DNA of 64,000 bases from an uncultured Duncaniella sp. (GTDB lineage Bacteria; Bacteroidota; Bacteroidia; Bacteroidales; Muribaculaceae), in the NCBI GenBank assembly GCA_910586305.1, contig CAJUGS010000007.1, forward strand, positions 27,218-91,217. The letters run 5' to 3'. Positions within the stretch are counted from its first letter, which is position 1, and each line of letters opens with the position of its first letter. Positions 16,542 through 25,015 of the stretch are shown one piece after another. The notes beneath the pieces are model-generated. The model was not told the origin of the DNA and did no database searches. It saw only the letters and a list, made by a program, of their open reading frames with translations. Position numbers and translations under genes: made by a program.

Positions 16542-17669
16542 CTATTTCTTTTTCCTGTCCATCGACCACCATGCATATGCAATATAGGCCACTACTACCG
16601 GAATCACAAGTGACACGTAGCTCATGACCGTGAGGGTGAACTCTGAACTGGAACTGTTGTAGATGGTGAGCGACGAGGCCGGAGAGAGCGACGACGGGTA
16701 ATAGGGAGTGTCATTGTAGCCGGCTACCCAGAAGAGGCTGAGCACAACGAGCACAGTGCCTATACCGCTCCACCAGATACCGCAGGTGAAGTGGCGAGCC
16801 AGGGCCGAGCGCAACACGCCGTAGAGCACCATCACAGTCCCGACAAGCAGAGCCACGAGGGCTGCAGGCATATCAATATAGTTGTAGAAATACTTGCATC
16901 CTATGTAGGAGAACTCCGACGGAGTGCCGTCGAGACCGCCTCTCACCATCGTGACCATACCCACATTGGTGAACAATACCCCGAGAAACGCGAGGAAAAG
17001 CACCACGAACACCACACCGTTGACCAGCACACGGCGACGGTTGGCATCGAAGAGCACACCCGGTTCGGGATGGTTGTTGAGCATATACACAGCCGCCTGA
17101 GTGCGCGCGAGAAAGAGCACAGCCACTCCGAGCAGCAGATTCTTCCAGCAGGCTATAGCCTCAAGGCCGTGGGTAGGAGCCCAGCGTGAAATCACCGGCG
17201 AAGCACCGTCGAGCAGATTGCCCTTGCTCACCGTGAAGTCAGCACCGAAAAACATCATACCCACTGCGACACCGAGCAATATGCATCCCACACAGCCGTT
17301 GACGAAGAGAAAGATATCGTAGGTGCGCGTGCCGAAAAGATTGCCCGGCTTCGAGCGGAATTCATAGCTCACAGCCTGAAGCACAAAGCTGATGAGGATA
17401 AGCATCCACAGCCAGTAGGCACCACCGAAACTGGTGGAATAGAACAGTGGGAAGGAGGCAAAAAAGGCACCGCCAAACACCACAAGGGTCGTGAAGGTGA
17501 GCTCCCACTTGTGGCCCATCGACTCTATTATGATTCGCGAGGCCGGAGAACCATCCTTCACACCAAGGAGGAAAGTCTGGCCACCCTGCACGAAGAGCAT
17601 GAACACGAGTATGGCCCCCAGCACTGAGATGAGCAGCCACCAATATTCCTGAAGCATTGAGAGTTCCAT
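16542..17669 (-). CDS. cydB: Cytochrome bd quinol oxidase subunit II
   Basis: 375 residues with eight or nine hydrophobic segments. Structural subunit of the bd-type oxidase, which oxidises quinol and reduces oxygen at very low oxygen tension in the inner membrane. Seen: the N-terminal helix with MLQEYWWLLISVLGAILVFM, FVQGGQTFL, then WELTFTTLVVFGGAFFASFPLFY, typical of CydB. It starts 4 bases after the cydA stop codon, so translation is coupled. It is the last gene of the DUF4492-cydA-cydB operon and is followed by a hairpin. No separate cydX-like small gene was seen after it. Confidence 0.95.
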   Translation of the reverse strand: MELSMLQEYWWLLISVLGAILVFMLFVQGGQTFLLGVKDGSPASRIIIESMGHKWELTFTTLVVFGGAFFASFPLFYSTSFGGAYWLWMLILISFVLQAVSYEFRSKPGNLFGTRTYDIFLFVNGCVGCILLGVAVGMMFFGADFTVSKGNLLDGASPVISRWAPTHGLEAIACWKNLLLGVAVLFLARTQAAVYMLNNHPEPGVLFDANRRRVLVNGVVFVVLFLAFLGVLFTNVGMVTMVRGGLDGTPSEFSYIGCKYFYNYIDMPAALVALLVGTVMVLYGVLRSALARHFTCGIWWSGIGTVLVVLSLFWVAGYNDTPYYPSSLSPASSLTIYNSSSSEFTLTVMSYVSLVIPVVVAYIAYAWWSMDRKKK

Positions 17670-17673
17670 AGTC

Positions 17674-19218
17674 TTATTCCTCCTTCTTGTTGATTTGTTT
17701 TACCATGATTGCCACCTCGGCAGCCAGAAGGGCTGTGAAGACGGCGGCGAATATCCAGAATGTGAGTATCACCGAGCCGGCGGGGATGTCGGATATGGCG
17801 GCACAGGTGGGCATGAGGTCCTGGATGATCCAGGGCTGACGGCCCACCTCGGCGGTGACCCATCCGGCCTGCGAACATATGTAGACCACGGGGATTGAGA
17901 GCAGGGCAATCCACTGCCACGCCTTGTTGTCCCATAGACTCGCCTTGCGATAGGCGGCCCAGAGAGCGACTATGAGGAAGAGGAGCAGGTAGCCTCCGGC
18001 AAGTACCATGACGCGGAACGCATAGAAGGTGACACCCACAGGCGGCACGGCCTGTTCTACCGACGATAGATAGCCGTAGCCGAAATAGGGATAAGATTCC
18101 TTGATTTCGGCGCGTGCCTTGGCCATGGCCATGGAGTCGCCGGCGGCGAGAGCGGCATCGAAGGCTCTAAGAGCCTCGTGGGCCTTCTTACCGAGCACTA
18201 TACGGTCGGCGTAGCTCACGGTGCTGACCGTGTCACCCTCGGCATTGACAGATATTCCGTCGATGATATCGTTGATACCCGGCACAAACGAATCGGCATC
18301 ATGATTGGCCAGAATGGATAGGCCGTAAGGCAAGCCTATTTTGAACAGGAACGGATCCTCGTCCGACGTACGCTCGTGGCCAGGGCGCAACAGTCCGAAA
18401 GCCACCAGCTCCTGAGACTTGTCACCGTTGTAGAGACCTTCCATTGCCGCAAGCTTCATGGGCTGTACCCGTGCAACATCGACAGCCGAGAGGTCGCCGG
18501 TCCACATGGTTAGCACCATTCCCACCACTCCGGTCCAGGCACCGATCTTCACCGAGCTGAGTGCCATGGGGCGACGACGGCCGGTCATGAGTAGCCATGC
18601 GCTCACTCCGCATACGAAAACACCGGCAAGCACCCAACCGTCAAACACCGCGTGGAAAAATTTGTGAATAGCCACTGGAGAGAGGGCCACAGCCCAGAAA
18701 TCGTCCATCACATTGCGCATCTGGGCAGGATCGAACTCCATACCGACGGGATATTGCATCCAGGCGTTTGCCACAAGAATCCAGAGGGCTGAGATAGATG
18801 CACCGAGGGCGGTGAGCCATGTAGCGGCCAGATGGAATCCGGCCGAGACTTTCTTCCAGCCGAAAAACATGATGGCAATGAATGTCGACTCCATGAAGAA
18901 GGCAAACAGACCTTCGATAGCGAGCGGCGCACCGAAGATGTCACCAACAAACCAGGAATAGTTGCTCCAGTTGGTTCCGAACTCAAATTCAAGGATTATA
19001 CCCGTGGCCACTCCGATAGCGAAGTTTATGCCGAAAAGAGTCATCCAGAACTTGGTTGTTGATAGCCACGCCTGCGAGCGGGTGCGATAGTAAATGGTCT
19101 CCATTATGCCTACTATCACGCTGAGGCCGAGTGTCAGCGGCACGAAGAGCCAATGGTACATGGCAGTGAGGGCAAATTGCCATCGCGACCAGTCGACTAC
19201 GGTAATTAAGTCGTCCAT
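17674..19218 (-). CDS. cydA: Cytochrome bd quinol oxidase subunit I
   Basis: 514 residues. Catalytic haem-bearing subunit of the bd oxidase. Seen: the N-terminal helix with RWQFALTAMYHWLFVPLTLG (His22 as a haem ligand candidate), GVATGIILEFEFGTNWSNYS, the second ligand region HKFFHAVFDGWVLAG, the methionine region FYAFRVMVLAG, and the C-terminal GWVTAEVGRQPWI. The periplasmic quinol loop lies roughly between residues 240 and 390. In anaerobic gut bacteria this enzyme gives growth benefit at nanomolar oxygen (established for Bacteroides fragilis). DUF4492 lies 30 bases upstream and cydB 4 bases downstream. Confidence 0.97.
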   Translation of the reverse strand: MDDLITVVDWSRWQFALTAMYHWLFVPLTLGLSVIVGIMETIYYRTRSQAWLSTTKFWMTLFGINFAIGVATGIILEFEFGTNWSNYSWFVGDIFGAPLAIEGLFAFFMESTFIAIMFFGWKKVSAGFHLAATWLTALGASISALWILVANAWMQYPVGMEFDPAQMRNVMDDFWAVALSPVAIHKFFHAVFDGWVLAGVFVCGVSAWLLMTGRRRPMALSSVKIGAWTGVVGMVLTMWTGDLSAVDVARVQPMKLAAMEGLYNGDKSQELVAFGLLRPGHERTSDEDPFLFKIGLPYGLSILANHDADSFVPGINDIIDGISVNAEGDTVSTVSYADRIVLGKKAHEALRAFDAALAAGDSMAMAKARAEIKESYPYFGYGYLSSVEQAVPPVGVTFYAFRVMVLAGGYLLLFLIVALWAAYRKASLWDNKAWQWIALLSIPVVYICSQAGWVTAEVGRQPWIIQDLMPTCAAISDIPAGSVILTFWIFAAVFTALLAAEVAIMVKQINKKEE

Positions 19219-19248
19219 AGGTAAGAATTTGTTAGAGTTGTAAGTTGA

Positions 19249-19485
19249 TTATCGTGAGCGGTCTATAAGTGCAGATCGGACTGCGGCGGCGCGCTGCCGG
19301 TCGTCGGAATAGCGCGTGGCGAGCAGGTCGGGAAAGAAAAACAGTTTCAGTATGCCGAAAATTATTATGAGTTTGATGATTATGAGAAGCCACAGCTTTC
19401 GCCCCACGGTCATTGAGCGGAAGCCGTCGATATAGAACCGCACGACTCTCGCCGGCCACGACCGGGATGTGAAGATTGTTGCCAT
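19249..19485 (-). CDS. DUF4492 small membrane protein, leader gene of the cyd operon
   Basis: 78 residues with one strong hydrophobic helix (LWLLIIIKLIIIFGILKLFFF) preceded by RFYIDGFRSMTVGR, which matches the DUF4492 pattern seen directly upstream of cydA in many Bacteroidota. Function is not known to me; placement suggests a small accessory subunit or assembly factor of the bd oxidase, comparable in position though not in sequence to CydX. It is followed 30 bases later by cydA. A -7-like TACTTTTGC ends 3 bases before the ATG, with no matching -33 box, so either the message is leaderless or the match is fortuitous. A longer overlapping frame on the same strand is a shadow. Confidence 0.82.
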   Translation of the reverse strand: MATIFTSRSWPARVVRFYIDGFRSMTVGRKLWLLIIIKLIIIFGILKLFFFPDLLATRYSDDRQRAAAVRSALIDRSR

Positions 19486-19488
19486 AAC

Positions 19489-19497
19489 GCAAAAGTA
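19489..19497 (-). promoter_or_regulatory. Putative -7 element for the DUF4492-cydAB operon
   Basis: TACTTTTGC on the minus strand fits TAnnTTTGC. No TTTG or TTG lies 19-21 bases upstream, and the start codon is only 3 bases downstream. Confidence 0.4.
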
Positions 19498-19591
19498 ATA
19501 AAAAAACTATTGTACTACAGATATTATAACAAAAATGGTTGAAAAAAGCGTTAGCCATATCCTGTGGTCTCAGCATCATATCACGGACGTG

Positions 19592-19632
19592 AAAAAAAAT
19601 ATCGTGCCAGGGCGAATGCCTTGACACGATAT
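19592..19632 (-). terminator. Intrinsic terminator for secDF
   Basis: Arms 19599-19613 and 19618-19632 form a 15-bp stem with two mismatches and a GAAT/ATTC loop, followed on the minus strand by eight T. It lies 45 bases after the secDF stop codon. Confidence 0.8.
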
Positions 19633-19677
19633 ATTTCTATGCATACCCGGGGATAAGCCTCGGGCTACAGGGTCTGA

Positions 19678-22569
19678 TTAAGCCTTCACAGCCTTTTTTG
19701 CACGGCGATAGTCGGTGAGGTAAGCCACGGGAGCTGCCACGAAGATGGTGGCGAGTGTACCGATGATTACACCGAATATCATTGCGAAGACGAATGAACG
19801 GATGGAGTCACCGCCGAGGATGAAGATGCAGAGAAGCACGAGGAGGGTCGAAGTGGATGTCATCACCGTACGTCCGAGGGTGGAGTTGATGGACGAATTG
19901 ATGGTGGTGAAGAAGTCCTGCTTGGGATAGAGACCCACGTTCTCACGCACACGGTCGAAGACTACCACAGTGTCGTTGATCTGGTAACCGATCACAGTGA
20001 GGATGGCTGCGATGAACGACTGGTCGATCTCCATTGCGAAGGGGAATACACCCCAGAAGAGAGAGTAGAATCCGATGATGGTGAATGCGGTGAAGGCTAC
20101 GGCTGCAAGCGCACCAACCGAGAAGGCCACGTTGCGGAATCGGAGCAGGATGTAGAAGAACATTGCCACGAGTGCGAAGATAACGGCGATATATGCATCG
20201 GTGCGCATATCGTTGGCCACGGTGGGGCCGACCTTCATTGACGACTGGATACCCACATTCTCGTTGGTGGTCGAGAAGTCGGCCATGCTCATGCCGTTGA
20301 GTTCGTCCTTAAGACCGTCGTAGAGAATCTTGGTGATTTCCTCGTCCACGCCTTCCTCGTCAGAATCGATCTTGTAGTTGGTGGAGATACGCACCTTGGT
20401 GTTGTCGTCGATAGTGATTACGCTGAGCTGTGCGCCGCCGAAGAGGGGTGTGAGCTTGGCGTCGAGTTCGTGGGTCTTCACGGGATGGTCAAACTGCACC
20501 ACGTAGTTGCGTCCGCCTGAGAAGTCGATACCCTGGTTGAGACCGCGGGCAAAGAGGCTGATGATTACCACGAGCACTGCAGCGCCGACGATGCTGAAGC
20601 TGACCTTGCGAGCACCGAGGAAGTTGTAGTTGGATCCGGTGAACATCTTGCGCGAGAGGGCTGTGGTGAAGGTGAGCTTCTCGAAAGCCTTGCTCTTGGC
20701 GCAGAGGATGTAGATGAGACGGGTGAGGTATACGGCTGTGAAGAACGAGCAGATGATACCGATGATGAGAGTGGTGGCAAAGCCCTTGATAGGACCTGTA
20801 CCGAAGAGGAGCAGGATCACACCGGTGATAATCGATGTGAGGTTGGAGTCGAAGATGGCCGAGAATGCGTTGGAATAACCGTCAGCAATAGCAGTGCGGA
20901 CATTCTTGCCGGCACGGAGCTCTTCCTTGGCGCGCTCGTAGATGAGCACGTTGGCGTCAACCGCCATACCGAGCGCAAGCACGATACCTGCGATACCCGA
21001 GAGGGTGAGCACGGCCTGGAAAGAGGCGAGGATACCAAATGTGAAGAAGATGTTGAAGATAAGCGCCACATTAGCAATGAGGCCGGGGATGAGGCCGTAG
21101 ATGGCACACATGAAAACCATGAGGAGCACGAGGGCTATCACGAACGACCACAGACCGTCCTTGATTGCCTGCTCGCCGAGCGAGGGACCGATAACGGTGT
21201 CGGAGATAATGTCGACCTTGGCCGCCATCTTACCCGACTTGAGCACGTTGGAAAGGTCCTTTGCCTCATCGGTGGTGAAGTCGCCGGTGATCTGCGAGCG
21301 TCCGTCCTCGATCACAGAGTTGACATGGGGTGCCGAGTACACATGGTCGTCGAGCACGATGGCCACCTGCTTCTCGATGTTGGCAGCGGTGATGCGTGCC
21401 CACTGGCGGGCAGCATCGGGCTTCATGTTCATGGATACGTAGTTGCCACCCTGCATAGCGTCATAGTCGCTGGTAGCAGATGTCACCACGTCGCCACTGA
21501 GAGCAGCCTTGCCGTTGGTGGTCTTGAGGGCCACGAGCTGATAGATGGCGAGGTTGCGCTTGCCACGGAGAGAATCGTTGATCTGAACCACCTCGGGCTT
21601 GAACTCCCACGCGAGTTTGAGGTTGGAGGGCAGTATGCGCTTTGCGGCGGGCGATGCGAGAAGCGCGTCGATGGTGTCGCGGGCTGTCTCGGTGGCTGCG
21701 CCCACGCCGATGATGTTGCGGGGATTGCCTACCTGGAGGAAGTAGTCGAAGAGGCCCTTGCCATTGCCGGTAGAGTCGGCACGGAGGGTGTTGTCGAGCT
21801 GCTGGAGGGCACCGGAAATCTCAGAGAACGGAGTGGTCTCGTAGAACTCGAGATTGGCGCTCGACTTGAGAAGCTCGCGCACACGGTCGTGTTCCTTCAC
21901 ACCGGGAAGTTCGAGAAGGATCTGACCGTCGTTTTCAAGCTCCTGGATGTTGGGGGCAACCACACCAAACTGGTCGATACGGGTGCGGAGCACGTTGGTC
22001 GACGAGCTTACGCGGTCCTTGACCTCCTGCTTGAGAGCAGCCTTGACAGCATCAGCGTTGTCGCCGCGCTTCACCTGGTCCTTGAAGACTACAGAGAGGT
22101 CGCCCTGGGGATCGAGCTTGCGGTATTCGTTGAAGAAGATGTCGATAAAGTCGGCGCTCTTGTTGGCACGAGCCACAGAGTCGGCGTTATTCACGGCACG
22201 GTCGAAGTAGGGATTGCCTTCGGCGTTTGCCATGGAGCGGAGGATATCGGGAACGGAAACCTGGAGAGTGACGTTCATGCCGCCCTTGAGGTCAAGGCCG
22301 AGCCCCACACCGAGTTTTTGTACTTCGTTAAAGGTATAACCAAGATAGACCTTTTCGTTGGCGATGTTCTTGATGTAGTCGCTGTAGGCCTTACGATAAG
22401 TGTCCGGAGAATTGTTGTCAAGCGCTGCCACTCGTGTTGCTTCCTCTGCCGCCTTGTTCTCATAGTGGTTGGTCACCACGGTGAAAGAGAGGTAGAAGAG
22501 GCAGATGAGCACCATGAAGATGGCTATTACACCGGCAACAATACTTCCCAAAGATCCTTTGCTTTGCAT
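19678..22569 (-). CDS. secDF: Fused protein translocase subunit SecDF
   Basis: 963 residues: SecD and SecF in one chain, the usual arrangement in Bacteroidota. It uses the proton gradient to pull exported proteins through SecYEG at the periplasmic side. Seen: N-terminal helix, LGLDLKGGMNVTLQV, the P1 periplasmic domain, the SecD membrane half with GMAVDANVLIYERAKEEL (about 530-560), then the SecF half starting near 635 with GIDFSGGRNYVVQFD and VIGYQINDTVVVFDRVREN, which carries the conserved aspartates of proton transport. It is transcribed alone: a TATATTTGC -7-like site lies at complement 22659-22667, and a strong terminator follows. Confidence 0.97.
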   Translation of the reverse strand: MQSKGSLGSIVAGVIAIFMVLICLFYLSFTVVTNHYENKAAEEATRVAALDNNSPDTYRKAYSDYIKNIANEKVYLGYTFNEVQKLGVGLGLDLKGGMNVTLQVSVPDILRSMANAEGNPYFDRAVNNADSVARANKSADFIDIFFNEYRKLDPQGDLSVVFKDQVKRGDNADAVKAALKQEVKDRVSSSTNVLRTRIDQFGVVAPNIQELENDGQILLELPGVKEHDRVRELLKSSANLEFYETTPFSEISGALQQLDNTLRADSTGNGKGLFDYFLQVGNPRNIIGVGAATETARDTIDALLASPAAKRILPSNLKLAWEFKPEVVQINDSLRGKRNLAIYQLVALKTTNGKAALSGDVVTSATSDYDAMQGGNYVSMNMKPDAARQWARITAANIEKQVAIVLDDHVYSAPHVNSVIEDGRSQITGDFTTDEAKDLSNVLKSGKMAAKVDIISDTVIGPSLGEQAIKDGLWSFVIALVLLMVFMCAIYGLIPGLIANVALIFNIFFTFGILASFQAVLTLSGIAGIVLALGMAVDANVLIYERAKEELRAGKNVRTAIADGYSNAFSAIFDSNLTSIITGVILLLFGTGPIKGFATTLIIGIICSFFTAVYLTRLIYILCAKSKAFEKLTFTTALSRKMFTGSNYNFLGARKVSFSIVGAAVLVVIISLFARGLNQGIDFSGGRNYVVQFDHPVKTHELDAKLTPLFGGAQLSVITIDDNTKVRISTNYKIDSDEEGVDEEITKILYDGLKDELNGMSMADFSTTNENVGIQSSMKVGPTVANDMRTDAYIAVIFALVAMFFYILLRFRNVAFSVGALAAVAFTAFTIIGFYSLFWGVFPFAMEIDQSFIAAILTVIGYQINDTVVVFDRVRENVGLYPKQDFFTTINSSINSTLGRTVMTSTSTLLVLLCIFILGGDSIRSFVFAMIFGVIIGTLATIFVAAPVAYLTDYRRAKKAVKA

Positions 22570-22658
22570 TGTGTTAAATTAGTGTATTTAAGTGAATTAG
22601 GGATTGATTAATTGCGTGGGTTGAGGGCAGGGCACACTTTGCCCCGCCAATTTAGTGT

Positions 22659-22667
22659 GCAAATATA
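22659..22667 (-). promoter_or_regulatory. Putative -7 element for secDF
   Basis: TATATTTGC on the minus strand fits TAnnTTTGC and gives a leader of about 85 bases. It lies directly after the stop codon of the upstream gene. No clear -33 box. Confidence 0.5.
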
Positions 22668-23228
22668 CTAATTTTCTTTTAAATACACGTGTCCGGGACT
22701 AAAAAAGTTGCACTCTTTAGGAGGTGTTGCAATATCAGGAATATCGCAACAACCGACAGCCTCAAAAACCCGGCAGTCGGTCACGCCGACGGAAGAAGCG
22801 GATGATGTGGCGACATCGCAATCCTCCAACGAGGGAGACAGAAGTGACTCCGTAGCCGATTCGGGAGCTGTGGCTTCGGGCCGGGCGACTTCTGTCTCAG
22901 GCTGTTGCGGCGTTGGCTCGGGAGGTTCCGAAACAGGCTTTGCCTCCATGGCAGCCTTGCGACGCGCAGCCGAAATGCGGGCTGAGGCCGAACGTTTTGC
23001 CGAACGTGAAATAGCCTCGACAGCCTCGGCATATATAACAGGGTCGGTATCGAACGACGGGTCGGAAACTCGTGACTCGTCAAGTATGTGGAGGTAGACT
23101 TCTGTCACAGTGTCGGCAAACACATCTCCCACGACTTCTTTCTCTATCAGACGGTCGATTACATCCGTGATGTGCAAGGCCAGGGCGGAACGGCTGATAC
23201 GGAGGTGGGCAAGATCTTCTTTGGTCAT
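22668..23228 (-). CDS. Hypothetical protein with helical N-terminus and disordered proline/serine-rich tail
   Basis: 186 residues, no family recognised. The first 60 residues look helical (MTKEDLAHLRISRSALALHI, then VIDRLIEKEVVGDVFADTV) and may form a small DNA- or protein-binding domain. An alanine- and arginine-rich helix follows (SAKRSASARISAARRKAA), then a long P/E/T/S-rich low-complexity tail. A cysteine pair (GCC) lies near the end. The start was set at 23228, not at the in-frame ATG 24 bases earlier, because a -7-like TATCTTTG (complement 23250-23257) overlaps that earlier codon. It diverges from the OmpA-domain gene. Confidence 0.6.
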   Translation of the reverse strand: MTKEDLAHLRISRSALALHITDVIDRLIEKEVVGDVFADTVTEVYLHILDESRVSDPSFDTDPVIYAEAVEAISRSAKRSASARISAARRKAAMEAKPVSEPPEPTPQQPETEVARPEATAPESATESLLSPSLEDCDVATSSASSVGVTDCRVFEAVGCCDIPDIATPPKECNFFSPGHVYLKEN

Positions 23229-23249
23229 ATAGTGTCGTGTTTTTTTCCA

Positions 23250-23257
23250 CAAAGATA
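23250..23257 (-). promoter_or_regulatory. Putative -7 element for the 186-residue protein gene
   Basis: TATCTTTG on the minus strand, 21 bases before the chosen ATG. No clear -33 box was found, but the site makes the upstream in-frame ATG unlikely as a start. Confidence 0.5.
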
Positions 23258-23396
23258 GCCCGGAAAAGAAGTGGAAAAGGTGCGATAGTGTCGCGAAACG
23301 AGAATCTATTTTAACTTTTTATGGCCAAAACGGTGTCAACTTAGCCATTTGCGGGTGTGTTTTTATTACAAAGAACTTACTTAAAACTATACGATT

Positions 23397-24170
23397 ATGA
23401 AAGAGTCTCACGAAGATCTCAAGAGATTGGGCGAGCATCCAGAGATGCAAAGACTGGGAGGACACCCCGAGGCTCAGCGCCTCAACAGACATCCGGCTCC
23501 CGAAGAACTCCCGGCTCATGAAGAGGCTGCTCCGGCGGCGGCCCCGCTCATGGACGATGTCGCGACAGCCGACATACAGGAGACTAAAGGTATATTCCGC
23601 GGCGCGGGCTGGGTGGCTCTCGCTATTCTCGCCATAATGGTGGCGGCGGCTCTGATATGGAGGCCGAAAATCGATGGAAACACACGGCTGACGGCTTTGT
23701 CAAATTCCGATATTCCGACCTATAGAGTGGCCGAAATAGACGGAGTGGCCCCGCTCGACACCATCGTAGAGATGGTGAGCACGGTAGGGTACGGACAGTC
23801 AAAAGCCACTGCCGGAAAGGGTTATACCTCCTCGTCAAAGAGACACGAGACTGCCACATCCACACCTACGGCAGTGGTCGTGTATCTCTTCAACACCGAC
23901 AACTCCCAAGTGCCCGAGACAGCCTCGCTCACAGCTATAGCAGGCAAGGCTGCAAAGTCGGGCAAGACAGTGGTGGTGAAAGCCTATACCGACGAGACCG
24001 GCAATGCAGACTATAACCGCCGTCTCTCCAACCGTCGTGCCAAGGCAGTGGGCGACTATATGGTGGCACACGGCGTACCGGCCCATCATGTAAAGGCAAA
24101 GGGTTATGGCCCGACCCACGCTTATGCCAACAATGCCCAGGACCGCCGAGCCGAGGTGACACTGGAATAA
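23397..24170 (+). CDS. Membrane-anchored OmpA-domain protein with N-terminal histidine-proline repeats
   Basis: 257 residues. Seen: an N-terminal region with an imperfect short repeat (RLGEHPEMQ, RLGGHPEAQ, RLNRHPAPE, residues 10-40), a single hydrophobic segment (about 66-84, GWVALAILAIMVAAALIW), a linker, and a C-terminal OmpA/MotB-type domain (about 155-257) with YLFNTDNSQVP, AYTDETGNADYNRRLSNRRA and KGYG. OmpA domains bind peptidoglycan meso-diaminopimelate; the usual aspartate and arginine (TDETG, LSNRR) are present. With no signal peptide and a basic-free N-tail of some 65 residues inside, the protein is probably anchored in the inner membrane and reaches the wall from there. It is a lone gene followed by a hairpin; role unknown. 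Confidence 0.85.
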   Translation: MKESHEDLKRLGEHPEMQRLGGHPEAQRLNRHPAPEELPAHEEAAPAAAPLMDDVATADIQETKGIFRGAGWVALAILAIMVAAALIWRPKIDGNTRLTALSNSDIPTYRVAEIDGVAPLDTIVEMVSTVGYGQSKATAGKGYTSSSKRHETATSTPTAVVVYLFNTDNSQVPETASLTAIAGKAAKSGKTVVVKAYTDETGNADYNRRLSNRRAKAVGDYMVAHGVPAHHVKAKGYGPTHAYANNAQDRRAEVTLE

Positions 24171-24187
24171 TCTCCGACACGGACCAC

Positions 24188-24240
24188 AAACACCCCGTCC
24201 GTATCACACCTAAACGGGTGCGGTACGGACGGGGTGTTGT
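24188..24240. terminator. Bidirectional hairpin between the OmpA-domain gene and truA
   Basis: Arms 24188-24203 and 24224-24240, about 16 bp with one bulge around CACCCCGTCCGTA, and a shorter inner CACC/GGTG pairing. It lies between convergent genes. Confidence 0.7.
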
Positions 24241-24256
24241 GTATCTGAGATATTGC

Positions 24257-25009
24257 TCAGTAGGTTATGTCCCAGAGGTAAAGTGCCTGAGGTGGCATGG
24301 AGGTGCCGGCGGCACAGCGGTCACGGCGGGCTATGATGTCGGCAAAGTCGTCGACGGTAATCTTGTGACGACCCACTTCAACAAGCGTACCCACCACAGC
24401 GCGGACCATATTGCGCAAAAAACGGTCGGCGGTTATGACAAACACATGGGCCGACGTGGTTTCGCCGGGGAAGGCTACAGGATGCCAGGCAGCGTGGGTG
24501 ACGTGGCAGATGTTGGTCTTAGCGTCGGTGTGGAGCTTGGCGAATGATGTGAAATCGTCGGTCTCGAGCAGGAGGGCTGCAGCGCGGTTCATGGCCTCAT
24601 AGTCAAGTCCGGCGGGCGCCTTCCAGGACAGAGGATGGAAAAACGGCGAGTTGCCCTCCACCGCATAGTAGTGGTAGGTGCGCGAAGTGGCCGAGAATCG
24701 TGCGTGGAGCTCGGGGTCTACCGGGTAGATGTCGTAGATAGCGATGTCACGACCTGTGAGCGCGTTGAGCGCGCCTATGAGCCTTTCGACAGGCATCGCG
24801 AGCGGCGCCTGAAGGTCAAAATGAGCTATCATGGTGCGTGCGTTCACACCGGCATCGGTGCGCCCGGCCCCTGTGATCTTCATGGGGACACGGAGCACTT
24901 TTGACAGAGCTTCCTCTATGGTCTGCTGGACGGTGACTGCTCCCGGCTGGTTCTGCCATCCGTGGAAATGCTCGCCCCGGTAGGCGAGGCGCATGAAATA
25001 TCTCTCCAC
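24257..25009 (-). CDS. truA: tRNA pseudouridine(38-40) synthase TruA
   Basis: 250 residues. It isomerises uridines 38-40 in tRNA anticodon stems. Seen: N-terminal RYFMRLAYRGEHFHGWQNQP, the catalytic GRTDAGVNARTMIAHFD with the conserved aspartate, SFAKLHTD and the C-terminal FLRNMVRAVVGTLVEVG. The start codon is GTG, 6 bases after the speA stop codon; the next ATG would remove five residues that match the family. It is the last gene of the tsaD-cinA-speA-truA run and ends at a hairpin. Confidence 0.95.
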   Translation of the reverse strand: MERYFMRLAYRGEHFHGWQNQPGAVTVQQTIEEALSKVLRVPMKITGAGRTDAGVNARTMIAHFDLQAPLAMPVERLIGALNALTGRDIAIYDIYPVDPELHARFSATSRTYHYYAVEGNSPFFHPLSWKAPAGLDYEAMNRAAALLLETDDFTSFAKLHTDAKTNICHVTHAAWHPVAFPGETTSAHVFVITADRFLRNMVRAVVGTLVEVGRHKITVDDFADIIARRDRCAAGTSMPPQALYLWDITY

Positions 25010-25015
25010 AGCGGG

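Noticed and set aside
21325..22611. 428-codon plus-strand frame opposite secDF
   Set aside because: Antisense to secDF; no recognisable protein features and no promoter.
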